From contig NC_057019.1 in NCBI RefSeq assembly GCF_000002595.2, positions 6,439,407-6,503,406 on the forward strand: 64,000 nt of DNA, read 5' to 3'. This document shows, piece by piece, positions 1 to 13,779 of this stretch; position 1 is the first letter of the stretch, and each line of letters begins with the position of its first letter. This DNA is from Chlamydomonas reinhardtii. Its lineage: Eukaryota > Chlorophyta > Chlorophyceae > Chlamydomonadales > Chlamydomonadaceae. Made by a program: the position numbers and the translations under genes. The notes beneath the pieces were generated by a model. That model ran no database searches. It saw only the letters and a program-made list of their open reading frames with translations, and was not told the DNA's origin.

Positions 1-2900
1 CAGCACGCCGTGGGAGGCCTTCACCGGCAACAAGCCTAACGTTGCCGACCTGCGCATCTTCGGCTGCCGCGTCTATGTCACCAAACCCGCCGACAGCCGC
101 TCCAAGCTCAGCCCGCATGCCGACATCGGCACGTACCTGGGCCTGCAGCGCAGCTCCGCCGCATCTCGCGTGCTGGTCGGCGGCAAAGTGGTGGTGAGCC
201 GGGACATAGAGTTCGATGAGGATGTACGGGGTCCGGCGTCGCGGCTGGCGGGCACACCGTTCGGGGTAACGGCGGATGCGAGTGGTGGTGGTGGTGGCAG
301 TAGCAGTGCTGCAACGCCCTCGGCCGGCGCTGGCACGGCGCCTCCCCAGGCGCCGGCGGCGCCGGCCAACGGCACACCTCCCCCCACTACGCTGCCGGCG
401 CCTCCCCAGGCGCCGGCAGCCGGGCCCTCACGGCCCGCCACCCGCAGTCAACGCCCCTCACTAACGCCGGCCCTCGGCGCCGTCAGTGAGCCTCCGCTGT
501 CGGCTGCCGCATCCGCGGCGGCGGGCGGCGGGGGTGGCAGCAGTAGCAGCGCCGCCTCGGCTGCAGCAGCGGCTGCTCAGCTGTTTGATAGCGACAGCGA
601 CGACGAGACGCCGGCGCTGGCGCCAGCCTCAGATGATGAGGACAGCTACAGCAGCAGCGCTGCGATGACTGCGGCTGCGGACACCGGCGACCCCCGCAGC
701 TATTCGGAGGCCATTAACGGACCACAAGCTGCGGAGTGGCGCGCCGCTATGGAGGAGGAGATGAAGGCTCAACGCGCACACGGCACCTGGCAGCTAGCGG
801 AGCCGCCCCCAGGCGCGCGTCTGCTGGCCAATCGCTGGGTCTTCAAGACCAAGACGCAGCCTGATGGCACCCGGCGCTTCAAGGCGCGCCTGGTGGTCAA
901 GGGCTTTGCGCAGCGGAAGGGCCTTGACTTTGATGAGGTGTTCGCCCCCACCAGCCGCTACGCCACGCTGCGGGCCCTTCTCGCCATAGCTGTCCGGCGT
1001 CACCTGCTGCTGCACCAGATGGACTTCAAAACAGCCTTCCTCAACGGCGACCTCGATGAGGTTCTGTGGATGCAGCAGCCGCAGGGGTTTGAGACCAGTG
1101 ACAGCGGCAGCGACGGCAGCGGCGGCGGCGGTGAAGGTGCCAGCGGCGGCAGCGGCGCAGACAGCGGCGGCGCAGGCCGCCTCAGTCAGCGGCCGCTGGC
1201 GTGCCGCCTGCTGAAGTCCGTGTACGGGCTGAAGCAGGCGCCGCGCTGCTGGTACCGCAAGCTCAGCGAGAAGCTGGGTGAGCTGGGCTTTACGCCGGCC
1301 ACGGCGGACCCGGCGCTCTTCGTGCGGCAGGACGAGGCGGGTCTGGTCTACGTGCTGGTGCACGTGGACGACCTGTTAGTTGCTGCCGGCTGCCCCGTGC
1401 AGCTGGCGGCCGTCAAGTCCGCCATCGGCGCCTGCTTCGAGGTGCGGGACCTGGGAGAGGCCAGCACCTATCTGGGGATGCAGATCAACCGGGAACCCAG
1501 CACTGGTGAGATTCTGCTGTTGCAGCGCCGGTATATCGAGGAGCTGCTGCAGCGGCATCACATGATGGACGCCAAGCCGCGCAGCCTGCCCCTGCCGCCC
1601 GGCACGCGAGTGCTGGCGGCCAGCGAGCAGCAGCCAACGCTGACTGACGGCAGCGAGTACCGCTCGCTGGTAGGCGCCCTCAACTATCTCGCCACCTGCA
1701 CCCGGCCTGACATTGCCTACGCGCTGAGCCTACTCGCACGGCATATGGCAGCGCCGACCAAGGTGCACTTCACGCTGGCGGTAGGCGTGCTGCGCTACCT
1801 GAAACACACCGCCGCCATGGGCCTGCGCTTTCGGGCAGCGGCCGGCGGCGGCGGTGGCGGACATGGTGGTGGCGGAGGCGGTGGCGGCGGTGCTGGCGGC
1901 GGCGGCGGTGACGGCTCCTTTCTCGGCTACTGCGATGCCGACTGGGCCGGAGATCCGCTGACTCGCCGCTCGCAGACCGCCCTTCTCTTCAGCCTGTACG
2001 GGACGGCGGTGACCTGGTGCAGCCAGCGGCAGCACACCGTCGCCGCCTCCTCCGTGGAGGCTGAGTACCAGGCTGCGGCCGCAGCGACCAAAGAGGCGCT
2101 GTGGCTGCGCAAGTTGGCGGCTGACCTGGGCCTGAACGGCGGCGCCGTCACCATCCGCTCCGACAGCCAGGGCGCTATCAGCCTGGCGCGCAACCCCATC
2201 TCCTCGTCGCCGCTGTCGAAGCATATCGACGTTCAGCACCATCTGGTGCGCAAGCGCGTGGCGCGCGGCGAGGGGGCGGTGGAGTACTGCCCAACTGAGG
2301 AGATGGTGGCGGACGCGCTGACGAAGGCCCTGCCGGAGGCCAAGTTCGCTTTCTGCCGCGCGGCGAAGGGCGTCAGCACCTAATTAAAGGGTTCTGTCGA
2401 GGACAGAAGTTGCTGAGGCAACTTGTTAGCGAAGGGTACTGCATTCTAGGCCCGGGACCTTATTGGGTTCTGCCAGTGAGCAGCTAGAGACGTGCCGAGT
2501 GCAGACCTGAGAGAGAGACACCAACACGGTGCTCTGTTTGAGGGGGAGCAAACTGCTCCCGTACCCTGACTTGCCTGCTCCTGTCCTGAGTTATCAGTTG
2601 GCTGCCAGACGGCGGTTTGCTGCAAGACCTGGTTTGGTCTGAGGGGGAGTGTTGGTGAGTTGGGGGCTCGCGGTGCTAGTGGCCCGCGAGGGGAGGCAGC
2701 CCAACCCTAGGGTGCAGCCGTGTGGCGGTTTGCCGGATGAGTCAGACTGCCAGGTACGAGGTTGCGAGGGGCTGCCGCCCGTCTGTGTGGCGCGCTTCCG
2801 AGCGCTTGCTTTGTTAACCACACGCGCCATAAGTCTTCCCCCACTACCGGTGCCAGACAGCATAGCTGTATCGCGTGTGAAGCACCCGCAGCCAGCAACA
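1..2900 (+). mobile_element. Ty1/copia LTR retrotransposon, 3' portion (fossil)
   Basis: The window opens inside the element. From position 2 the frame reads the end of an integrase core (STPWEAFTGNKPNVADLRIF), a Ser/Ala/Pro-rich linker, then a copia-type reverse transcriptase: RWVFKTKTQPDG, QMDFKTAFLNGDL, SVYGLKQAPRCWY and the YVLVHVDDLLVA active-site block. An RNase H domain follows (CDADWAGD, SSVEAEYQA, KHIDVQHHLV, ADALTKALP), ending at 2383. A non-coding tail, a purine run and a 3' LTR (2650-2900) follow. Integrase before RT is the copia order. The visible part looks whole and reads openly; gag, protease and the 5' LTR lie outside. Age cannot be judged from one LTR, but the open reading suggests a fairly recent insertion. 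It sits next to the last exon of a hydrolase gene. Confidence 0.95.
2650..2900 (+). repeat. 3' LTR of the copia element
   Basis: A 251-bp segment starts TGTTGG directly after a GAGGGGGAG purine tract and ends CAGCAACA, giving the short TGTTG...CAACA inverted termini usual for LTRs. The end is placed by the inverted terminus. The matching 5' LTR is outside the window, so target-site duplication cannot be checked here. Confidence 0.75.
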
Positions 2901-2998
2901 GCGTCAGCCGAGCCAAAATCCTCAACAGGCTGAACCCCTTCCCTTGTGCGCTGGGAACGCCCACACGCGCACGCACCCCGCTGACCCGCCTGCTGCAG

Positions 2999-3316
2999 GG
3001 CGAGGCCGACCTGAACGTGACCCCCGCCATGGCTCGGCACCTGGCGGCCGCCATACCGGGGGCGGCGGCGCCGGGGCGGCTGCGGCTGGTGCCGGGGGCG
3101 GGCCACATCAGCCTGGGGCTGGACCACGGGTCGGAGCTGGTGGCGGCGCTGGCGGCGGAGCTGCGCGAGCAGGAGCGGCAGGGGGAGGGGAGGCAGGGGG
3201 AGGGGAGGGAGGGGGAGGGAAGGCAGGGGGAGGGGAGGCAGGGGGAGGGGGAGGGGAGGCAGGGGGAGGGGAGGGAGGGGGAGGGAAGGCAGGGGGAGGG
3301 AAAGCAGGAGCGGTAG
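2999..3316 (+). CDS. Alpha/beta hydrolase, last exon (partial)
   Basis: The exon begins after a good acceptor (CTGCTGCAG|GGCGAG) at 2998. It encodes GEADLNVTPAMARHLAAAIP, then RLRLVPGAGHISLGLDH and SELVAALAAEL. This is the C-terminal signature of alpha/beta-hydrolase-fold enzymes: a GxAD loop with the acidic residue, then the GAGH carrying the catalytic histidine. The last 45 or so residues are a repetitive Gln/Gly/Glu/Arg tail written in a polypurine tract (3176-3310), which may be a recent expansion. Upstream exons with the nucleophile serine are not in the window; the retroelement ending at 2900 lies in the preceding intron. Substrate is unknown. Activity depends on splicing across the insertion, which cannot be judged here. 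Confidence 0.7.
   Translation, partial: GEADLNVTPAMARHLAAAIPGAAAPGRLRLVPGAGHISLGLDHGSELVAALAAELREQERQGEGRQGEGREGEGRQGEGRQGEGEGRQGEGREGEGRQGEGKQER
3176..3312 (+). repeat. GGGGAGG(CA) polypurine minisatellite
   Basis: Imperfect repeats of GGCAGGGGGAGGGGA run for about 135 bp, one strand almost pure purine, read in frame as (RQGEGRQGEGREGEG). Such tracts are length-unstable. Confidence 0.8.
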
Positions 3317-4355
3317 AGGGGAGAGGGAGCAGGGCTGACAGGCTTATGCATGTCAGCATGTGGTGATGTGCTGCAGGAGGCAGGGGTAGTGCCGAGTAGT
3401 GAGGGACGGAGCAGGCGGTTTAGCGGAGGGAGCTGGGTGTACGTAAAAGGATTGGGCAACTCTGCGGTTACGTGAGAGCGAGGCATGCAACATGCACTGT
3501 TGAGTATGGGTTGCGCAATCATGAGTGGGCACTGTTAAGCTAGGTGGGTCACTTAGTCCGTTAGTCTGTCGGGCGGGCGGCCCGTCGCCCACTCTGGACT
3601 ACTGCAAAGGCGAGAGCCGTTGCTCCGCAGGCGGGATGCGGGGCCAGGCGGGGCTTTCTTAAGCCCGTCAACAGTAGCACGCAGTGTTGGTAGCACGCAC
3701 GATTATTGTTGCTGACAAGGCGCAGGTGGTATGGTCCTGCTGCGGCTCGCTTTGCAAGATGACAGCCTGGTTATGCGCATTGAACCCATGCTGGGGCGAA
3801 GCGGCATGGACATGAGGGCAGTACACGCGAGCACAGGCAGCATAGATTTCAGCCCCAGCGGTGTTTACCGCGGTTTCCGCCTGCCCCCACGCATGGCGAA
3901 CGCTCCTAGACTAGCTTTCCAGCCAGACCCTTCTGCACATTTGCGAGAACTGCGACGTCCCGGCTTACATGCGCAACACTGCATTATCAACTGTCAAGCT
4001 CCCGCTCCCATGTCCCATGAGGCTTACCCAGCAACAAGCGTCTGACAGCTATCAGTACTGCATACCAATGCGTGCCCCCACCCCTGCTGTACCTACGCGC
4101 AACGCCACCGGACGCAACCATGAGCCGTGTGCGTCTTTGTGCACGCACGCACCCGCCCAACACGCACACAGTCGTCGAGCGATAGATGGCCGCACAGGCC
4201 ACAACCACCGGAATCCGTCCTCAACATCACGAACTTGGCACCCTTAAGCCCTACCTGCCTACTACACTATATCCCAGTGCCAGGCATGCAACTGCCAGTT
4301 GCATGCCTCTTATTATTTGCCGCGCCATTTCCTCATGCACCGTACACCACTCAAA
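3317..4355. other. Intergenic: hydrolase 3' flank and start of the tandem unit
   Basis: No gene recognised. From about 3730 the sequence matches the 3' flanks of the two downstream gene copies (shared runs near 3840-4060, 6165-6400 and 9340-9560). A phrase near 3808 (ACATGAGGGCAGTACACGCG) recurs at the other end of the array near 12820, marking the unit boundary. Confidence 0.6.
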
Positions 4356-5614
4356 TCAGCAATTCCGCTGCGCCTCCGCCGGCGCCACCACCAGCTCGTG
4401 GTATCCGGGCTTGCCGGTGATGTTGCAGCTATAGCTTGTCTCGCCGGTGGCATTCCAGCGCACAGAGGCGTACCTGCCAGTCTTGCTGACGTCCGTCACT
4501 ACGCCGTCATTGCCGGGGCCACCGTCGACCCCAGCCTCCATGAAATTGGTGTAGATCTTGTCCCAGTCCGGGCCGCGCCGCACCACCAGCCCCACGCATA
4601 CGTTGTCCAGTGTGACCACCTGGCCGGGAATGGGGCTGGTGCGCGGCAGGCGGATGCCCGGGTAGGGTCCGGGCGTTGAGCCCACTGCGCACACCCCCAC
4701 CGCCGCCGCTGCCTCCGCCGCTCCAGGCTGCTGCTCTCGCGCCTGCTGGTACAGCTGCGGCCGTGCCGCGGGCACCACTGCCACGCAAGCTGTCAGAGTC
4801 GTAGTAAAAGCGCCAAAAACGAAAAGCCTCCGACCCACATCGCCGGCCCACTGCCCCTTCGCCGCCCCCAGCTCCTCCATGCACCCAGTTGAGTCGGTCA
4901 CACGCCGCCGCAGCTCCGCCGCGTCATCCCCCCCGGAGGCCGGCGTCGGCTGTGGGCAGAGCAGCGGGAAACAAACGGTGATCAGTCAAGTCCCAAAGGG
5001 GGCTGTCCCGCCCTATCGACCACACGCCTGCACGTGGGCATGTACGCTTGCATCCCATGCACGCAGGCGCCAGGCAAGTAGGCAACAATGCCGTCTCAAC
5101 TACCGTACTTGGCAGGGACTGTAGGCCGTGTACCACAGCACATGCTCACGAGTGCCATGCCGGGAAACGGTGCGTGGGGTCACAAGTAAGGGCGCGAAGG
5201 GGAACCGGTGCGGGTGGCGGGACGGAGGCCGGCCGGGAAGAAAGACACGTGCGCTTCCTAAGCCTCAGCGGCTCAGCCCGTGTTGCCCACCCCATCCGAC
5301 GCACAAGCAAGCAACGCGAAGAACCCGGGCGGCACACCTGCTGCTGCTCGCTGGAGCGCACGTCGGGGGAAGAGGGCGAAGAGGCGGCAGGCTCCTCGGC
5401 GCTCGCCGCCATCCTCACAGAGGTCCGGCGGGAGGAATTGCTCCTCAGAATGTTAACATCAGCCGCCAGCGGCGCGGCACAGCGGCTTGCACGGCCCGCC
5501 GCGGCAGCAGCAGGTAGGGACGCAGGCGGTGCGGTGGGTCGTCGCCGGCTGGGCGGCCCCGCGCGGCCGCAGCAATGCCGGCCGCGCCGAGGCGCTGAGT
5601 GCGGCGCACAGCAT
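4356..5614 (-). pseudogene. Copy A: decayed MIB/HERC2-like membrane protein gene
   Basis: The last exon, 4949..4356, is open. It encodes a short coiled-coil (ASGGDDAAELRRRV...MEELGAAKGQ), a hydrophobic segment (FVFGAFTTTLTACVAVV) and the domain NVCVGLVVRRGPDWDKIYTN...SCNITGKPGYHELVV, ending AEAQRNC. Here the coiled-coil and domain exons are fused, with no intron between them. The homologue of exon 2 is missing. The transit-peptide exon (5614..5338, MLCAALSASARPALLRP start) is 277 nt against 264 and 273 nt in copies B and C. Four extra bases relative to B near 5513-5520 shift the frame, so the exon cannot join productively. A later in-frame start, such as the Met at 4884, could still make a short protein. 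Most likely a pseudogene with a preserved last exon. Confidence 0.65.
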
Positions 5615-6160
5615 CCCGCCCTGCGTGTGTGGAGGCGCTGAGGCAAGAGGTGGCAGCAGAGTGCGTGTGTCGGTCCGACGAACCATTTCCCGCCAAAAGG
5701 AACTCGCCGGTTCTCCTGGGCTCCGGCCCCACGGCACATCCGTATTGCCCCCAGCCAGGCAAACATCCGTAACAAACAGCACCCACCTGCGGACGGCTTC
5801 AGCGGGGAACGAAGACGCAGCAGTGCCGCGCGTACTGGCCGGTGAATAGGCGTGAACTAGTGTCTCGTCTTCACGGCGCGTTTGAAGCAGCAGCCAAGTC
5901 GAATGTATTGCACTTGCTTGGCTCAAACGGGATTTCTGTATGTTGAAAGATAGGAGCGCTCGAGCGGCAGGGTGCTGCAATGGTTGCGTGTGGATTGGGC
6001 GCCCTGGCAATGCCCCCGCCCATTCTGGAACGCCGAACGCGCCCTCCAGTTAGTTTCACCGCCCCCCCTCCCCCCGCCTTCCCTAGCTAGCAACCCCCCA
6101 ACTCGTCGCCGGCTCCACATCCTGGAACGCCGCCCGTCCCAGCCCTCACAGCACAGCATA
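5615..6160. promoter_or_regulatory. Conserved upstream block of copy A
   Basis: No gene. About 190 bp (5870-6060) are nearly identical to the regions upstream of copy B (9076-9260) and copy C (12577-12770). Being 5' of each transit-peptide exon, it is the likely shared promoter and leader. No TATA box is convincing. Confidence 0.4.
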
Positions 6161-6458
6161 GAATCCAGCCCCAGCGGCGGTGTCTACGGTGTCTACCTCA
6201 GTTTCCGCCTGCCTCAATGCAAGCTGCACGCTCCTAGATCAGCTTTGCAGACCCTTCTTAAGCGCGTTTGTGATGGCCGCCGTGCATGTTCACGGTACAA
6301 GCGCAACGCACACTACTGCATCCTCCACCGACAAGCTCCAGCTTCCATGAGGCTTATACCCCAGCAACAATAATCAAGCGTCTATCTGACAGGTATCAGC
6401 ACGGCATGCCAATGCCCCACGCACACGCCTCATCCTACTCCAGCAATTGCTACGCCAT

Positions 6459-6512
6459 GTGCGCACGCACGTGTTGAGTGCGTGGCCACGCACTCAACAC
6501 GTGCGTGCGCAC
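6459..6512. repeat. 54-bp perfect DNA palindrome
   Basis: Two 27-bp arms meet with no spacer at 6485/6486 (centre GAGTGCGTGG|CCACGCACTC). It lies about 190 bp past the stop codon of copy B. The equivalent stretches beside copies A (near 4115-4165) and C (near 9645-9690) hold only one arm, so it arose after duplication. Confidence 0.9.
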
Positions 6513-6703
6513 ACTGTCATCTATCACTAGGCGACGGCCGCACAGGCCACAACCACCGGAATCCATCTTCAGCATCACGCACGTACTTTTTAATTGGCAT
6601 CCGCCCCCTACCTATCTATTAGCCTGCTCCCCAGTGCCAGGCAACCGCCAATGCACGCCGCTGAAGGGTTGCTGCCACCACTTCCTCATGTACCGTGCAT
6701 CTA

Positions 6704-7504
6704 TCACTGCTTGCGCCACACCCACTCCCACGGCCACTTCCGCCGCTGCGCCTCCGCCGGCGCCACCACCAGCTCGTGGTATCCGGGCTTGCCGGTGATG
6801 TTGCAGCTATAGCTTGTCTCGCCAGTGGCATTCCAGCGCACAGAGGCGTACCTGCCAGTCTTGCTGACGTCCGTCACTACGCCGTCATTGCCGGGGCCGC
6901 CGTCGACCCCAGCCTCCATGAAGTTTGTGTGGATCTTGTCCCAGTCTGGGCCGCGCCGCACCACCAGCCCCACGCATACGTTGTCCAGTGTGACCACCTG
7001 GCCGGGAATGGGGCTGGTGCGCGGCAGGCGGATGCCCGGGTAGGGCCCGGGCGTTGAGCCCACTGCGCGCACCCCCACCGCCGCCGCTGTCTCCACCGCT
7101 CCAGCAGGCGGCTCTCGCTCCCGCTGGTACAGCTGCTGCCCATCCTCGAGGGCCCAAGCCACGCAACAAGCCAGAGTCATAGCAACAGCTCCAACAGCAA
7201 CAGCCAGATTGGGCGCAGATCCACTTCCTCCTGCGCCGCCGCTGCCGCCGCCGCCACCGCCGGCTCGTCGTCGCCCTCCTCCTCCTCCGACTCCGCCACC
7301 GCCACTGCCGCCGCCGCCGCCTCCGCCACCGCCTCCGCCGCCAGTCTCTGTCGGCTCTCCGCCGGGGCCTGAGCTGCCAGAGCCCTGCTTGGCCGCGCCC
7401 TATAAATAAACGAAGACAGCACAAAACACATGCACACATTATACCCTGTTGCATTCACACGCACATTCGCAGGGTCGACCCCTTCCATGTTCCGTTAGTC
7501 ACAC

Positions 7505-7576
<72 letters not shown>

Positions 7577-8812
7577 GCACGCACACACGCAAGCACGCAA
7601 GCACGCACACACACACACACACTCTCTCTCTATCTCTCTCGGTAGCCGACCCACCTCGCCGCCCCGCTGCTGCTGCTGCCCCTTCGCCGCCCCCAGCTCC
7701 TCCATGCGCGCCTCCAGCAGGTCGGTCACACGCCGCCGCAGCTCCGCCGTGTCAGTCCCTCCGGAGGCCGGCGCGTGCTGTTGGCAGATAGAGCAGCGGG
7801 AAACAAAGAGTGCGCGAGTACCGTACCGTACGTACGTAAGTGAGATCCCATAAAAGGCTGTTCCCAGCCACCGACCCCACGCTTGCTTGTGGGGATGTAT
7901 CCCATCGCCAAGCAACATTTAAAGTCTCTACTATGCGGCAGGTAGGGACTGCTGTAGGCAGGCCGCGCGCTGCATGCTACGCTCACGCTCGCCATGTATG
8001 CCTGGGAGCGGCAACCCCAATGACCAACGCCCCGCCCCGCGCGCCCCGCCCGACCCACATCAATCAACACCCACCCTCCACCTCCACAGACGCTGTCAAC
8101 TTACCAACAACGCTCCAAGCCAGCCAAACCCACTCACCTCTCCAATCGCCAGCAGCAGCTCCTTCAGCAGCAGCCGCGGCTCCGACGTCAGCGTGGCCAC
8201 CACCTCCTGCACCAGCTGGCCTCGCACACCCGCCAGGCGGGCGTCCACCACGCCACCCACCACAGACGACAGAGCGGCCGTGACAGCGGCGGCCGAAGCT
8301 GGCGGCGGCGGGCGAGCGGCATGTGGGTCGGCGGCGGCTGGCGGCAGCGGAGAAGAGGGCGTGGGCGCCGGGGGCAGCGCCTGAGCGGCGGGGGCAGCAA
8401 AGGAGCGAAGGGAGACCCGCGGTGAGAGCGGGTGGAGGCCGGCCGGGAGGAAAGGGAGGGAATACACGACGTGCACTTCATAAGCCTCAGCAACGTTGGC
8501 CCACCGTATCCGACGCACAAGTAAGCAACGCGAAGACCCGCGGCACACCTGCTGCTGCTCGCTGGAGCGCACGTCGGGGGAAGAGGCGGCAGGCTCCTCG
8601 GCGCTCGCCGCCACCCTCACAGAGGTCCGGCGGGAGGAACAGCTCCTCAGAATATGAATGTCAGCCGCCAGCGGCGAGGCACAGCGGCTTGCGCGGCCCG
8701 CCGCGGCAGCAGCAAGGACGCAGGCGGTGCGGTGGGTCGTCGCCGGCTGGGCGGCCCCGCGCGGCCGCAGCAATGCCGGCCGCGCCGAGGCGCTGAGTGC
8801 GGCGCACAGCAT
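6704..8812 (-). CDS. Copy B: transit-peptide membrane protein with a MIB/HERC2-like domain (intact)
   Basis: Exons 8812..8549, 8380..8138, 7777..7655 and 7399..6704, all phase 0, give 441 residues. Residues 1-50 (MLCAALSASARPALLRPRG..., Arg/Ala/Ser-rich, few acids) look like a plastid or mitochondrial transit peptide. Residues 110-169 form an amphipathic helix region (LVQEVVATLTSEPRLLLKEL). Residues 178-200 form a short coiled coil. A Gly-rich linker follows, then a membrane segment near 275-294 (LAVAVGAVAMTLACCVAWAL). Residues 351-424 resemble the MIB/HERC2 fold: GLVVRRGPDW, GGPGNDGVVTDV, YASVRWNATGETSYSC, GKPGYHELVV. In Mib and HERC2 proteins this fold recognises partner peptides, but no RING or HECT domain is present here. 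Its role is unknown; an organelle membrane anchor exposing a binding domain is inferred. The Met was chosen because all copies keep it. Confidence 0.8.
7503..7625. repeat. (CA)n microsatellite in intron 3 of copy B
   Basis: Pure and interrupted CA dinucleotides between the coiled-coil and Gly-rich exons. Copy A has no such intron; copy C has a longer, split version. Confidence 0.95.
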
Positions 8813-9773
8813 CCCGCCCTGCGTGTGTGGAGGCGCTGAGGCAAGAGGTGGCAGCAGAGTGCGTGTGTCGGTCAGGTGAACCATTTCCCGCCAAACGGAA
8901 CTCGCCGGGTCTCCTGGGCTCCGGCCCCAAGGCGCATCCGTATTATTGCCCCCAGCCAGCAGGCAAACATTCAAAACAAACAGCACCCACCTGCGGGCGG
9001 CTTGAGCGGGGAAGACGCAGCAGTAGTGCCGCGCGCGCTGGCCGTTGAATAGGCGTGAACTAGCGTCTCGTCTTCACGGCGCGTTTGAAGCAGCAGCCAA
9101 GTCGAATGTATTGCAGTTGGCTAAAACTGGATTACTGCATGTTGAAAGATAGGAGCGCTCAAGCGGCAGGGTGCTGCAATGGTTGCGTGTGGATTGGGCG
9201 CCCCGGCAATGCCCCCGCCCATTCTGGAACGCCGAACGCGCCCTCCAATTAGTTTCACCGCCCCCCCTAGCTAGCAACCCCCCAACTCGTCGCCGGCCCC
9301 ACATCCTGGAACGCCGCCCGTCCCAGCCCCCACAGCACAGCATAGAATCCAGCCCCAGCAGCGGTGTTTACCTCAATTTCCGCCTGCCTCAATGCAAGCT
9401 GCACGCTCCTAGACCAGCTTTGCAGACCCTTCTTACACGGGTTTGAGATGCAAGGCCGTGCACGTTTACGGTACAAGCGCAACGCGCACTGCATCATCCA
9501 CCGACAAGCTCCAGTTGACTCAAGGCTTACCCCAGCAACAATAATCAAGCATCGGACAGGTATCAGCACGGCATGCCAATGCCCCACGTACACGCCTCAT
9601 GCTACCCCAGCTATTGCTACGCGCAATGCCACTGGACTCAACCATGGGCCTTGTGCGTCCTTCTGCACGCACCCAATCAACACGTGCGCACACTGTCATC
9701 ACTAGGCTACGGCCGCACAGGCCACAACCACCGGAATCCATCACGCACGTACTTATTGGCATCCGCCCCCTAC

Positions 9774-12320
<2,547 letters not shown>

Positions 12321-12822
12321 CCCGCCCTGCGTGTGTGGAGGCGCTGAGGCAAGAGGTGGCAGCAGAGTGCGTGTGTCGGTCAGATGAACCATTTCCCGCC
12401 AGAAGGAACTCGTTGGGTCTCCTGGGCTCCGCCTCACGGCACATCCATATTGCCCCCAGCCAGGCAAACATCCGTAACAAACAGCACCCACCTGCGGACG
12501 GCTTGAGCGGGGAAGACGCAGCAGTAGTGCCGCGCGCGCTGGCCGGTGAATAGGCGTGAACTAGCGTCTCGTCTTCACGGCGCGTTTGAAGCAGCAGCCA
12601 AGTCGAATGTATTGCACTTGCTTGGCTCAAACGGGATTTCTATATGTTGGAAGATAGGAGCGCTCAAGCGGCAGGGTGCTGCAATGGTTGCGTGTGGATT
12701 GGGCGCCCCGGCAATGCCCCCGCCCACTCTGGAACGCCGAACGCGCCCTCATGTTAGTTTCACCGCGCGCCCCCCCCTAGCTAGCAACCCCCCAACTCGT
12801 CGCCGGCTGAAAGCGGCCTGAA

Positions 12823-13144
12823 CATGAGGGCAGTACACGCGAGCACGAGAAACAGGGAGTGGCCCCGCACACGTCGGAAGATGCTAACGGCCCTCCCACA
12901 ACCGTGCTGTTCCATGCTAATCCCTCGCGATCCCTTTGTGCGCGACACTCGTTTAATTCACTTGGATCAGGCTTGGTCGCCTTGGCTGCATTTTGCGGTG
13001 CGCTCCATGGGCGCGCTCAGTGCGTGTCAAAGGTGCAGGACTCTGTCACCAGTGACTCCGCCGACAGGCTGCGATCTCAAGTTTGGTGTTCGATGTGTTA
13101 AAGTGACTTTGGGGAATAGGATTGAGTACTAAGAATGCTTTCGT
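12823..13144. other. Array edge; no gene seen
   Basis: Homology to the tandem units stops near 12823-12850. The remaining sequence has lower GC than its surroundings and shows no convincing coding or RNA feature. Confidence 0.5.
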
Positions 13145-13372
13145 TCATACCAAGTCGGGCAGGACAACGCGAACCGCAGGAGAGCCGAGGGGAAACGCCT
13201 CAAAATTAGGCAGCAAGCGAAAGTCTTGAAATGTCAACTTGTTAATGTGATACATCAACTCATGGGGGGTTGGTCCAGGAAAAATAAGTACGGGCTCACG
13301 CCGGTTTCGCACGGGGCCGGTTTGCTCACGGGGGTGCATTCTGTTGGTAAATAACACTTTCCTCCTGACCAT
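13145..13372 (-). mobile_element. Possible DNA-transposase fragment (CACTA/KDZ-like)
   Basis: A 75-codon open frame in an AT-richer patch contains RREPVLIFPGPTPHELMYHI. The PGPxxP block after a hydrophobic strand resembles a motif in the Tnp2 (CACTA) and KDZ transposase families, which read roughly LIPGPREPK. Only this block is suggestive; no DDE residues are visible and no terminal repeats were found. The GC drop relative to both neighbours supports foreign origin. It could be a chance frame. Confidence 0.25.
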
Positions 13373-13779
13373 TTTCTTCGTTGAGACTACGCTATCCGCT
13401 CCCCTCGAGAGTTGCTGCTAAGTTGACAGCCCTAGTAGAGCTTGCAGGAACGCATGTTGGGGCGCACACCGCGCTCTCGCCTCGTGCAAAACGAGACACG
13501 CCCCAGCTCAAAAGCCCTGTTTTCATATTTCGATTAAGCGACGTCGCCAACTATCACTGTGGACGGGCTACAACACTCTGAGGGCGCAGGTCCTCCAGTG
13601 AGCCGCGACTCCACGCGTTGACTGGGCCTTGTCCACACCAAGTAGCTGTAACCGTTTACGAGAACGGCGCAATCCTGGCGCGGCCCTAAGGCAAGTTACT
13701 TCGGGAGCAGAAACTTTGTTCATTTGGGCGAGCGGCTTGAGCGGCTTCCTTCTGTCGCGCAGGCGTCCGAGGCGGGCTG
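13373..13779 (+). promoter_or_regulatory. Upstream region of the SBP gene
   Basis: About 400 bp of moderate GC between the transposase-like frame and the start codon at 13780. This is the expected place of promoter and 5' leader; no canonical element is recognisable. Confidence 0.35.

Noticed and set aside
7399-7406. Minus-strand TATTTATAG as a TATA box
   Set aside because: It abuts a phase-correct 3' splice site of copy B exon 4, and the same place in copy C is also an acceptor, so it is intron end rather than promoter.
7503-7625. CA/GT arrays here and at 10.4-11.1, 36.7-36.95, 59.8-60.0, 60.65 and 61.6-61.8 kb as possible CRISPR arrays or Val/Cys/His/Thr-rich genes
   Set aside because: They are simple dinucleotide microsatellites inside introns. 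No unique spacers exist, and the apparent frames are pure repeat translations.
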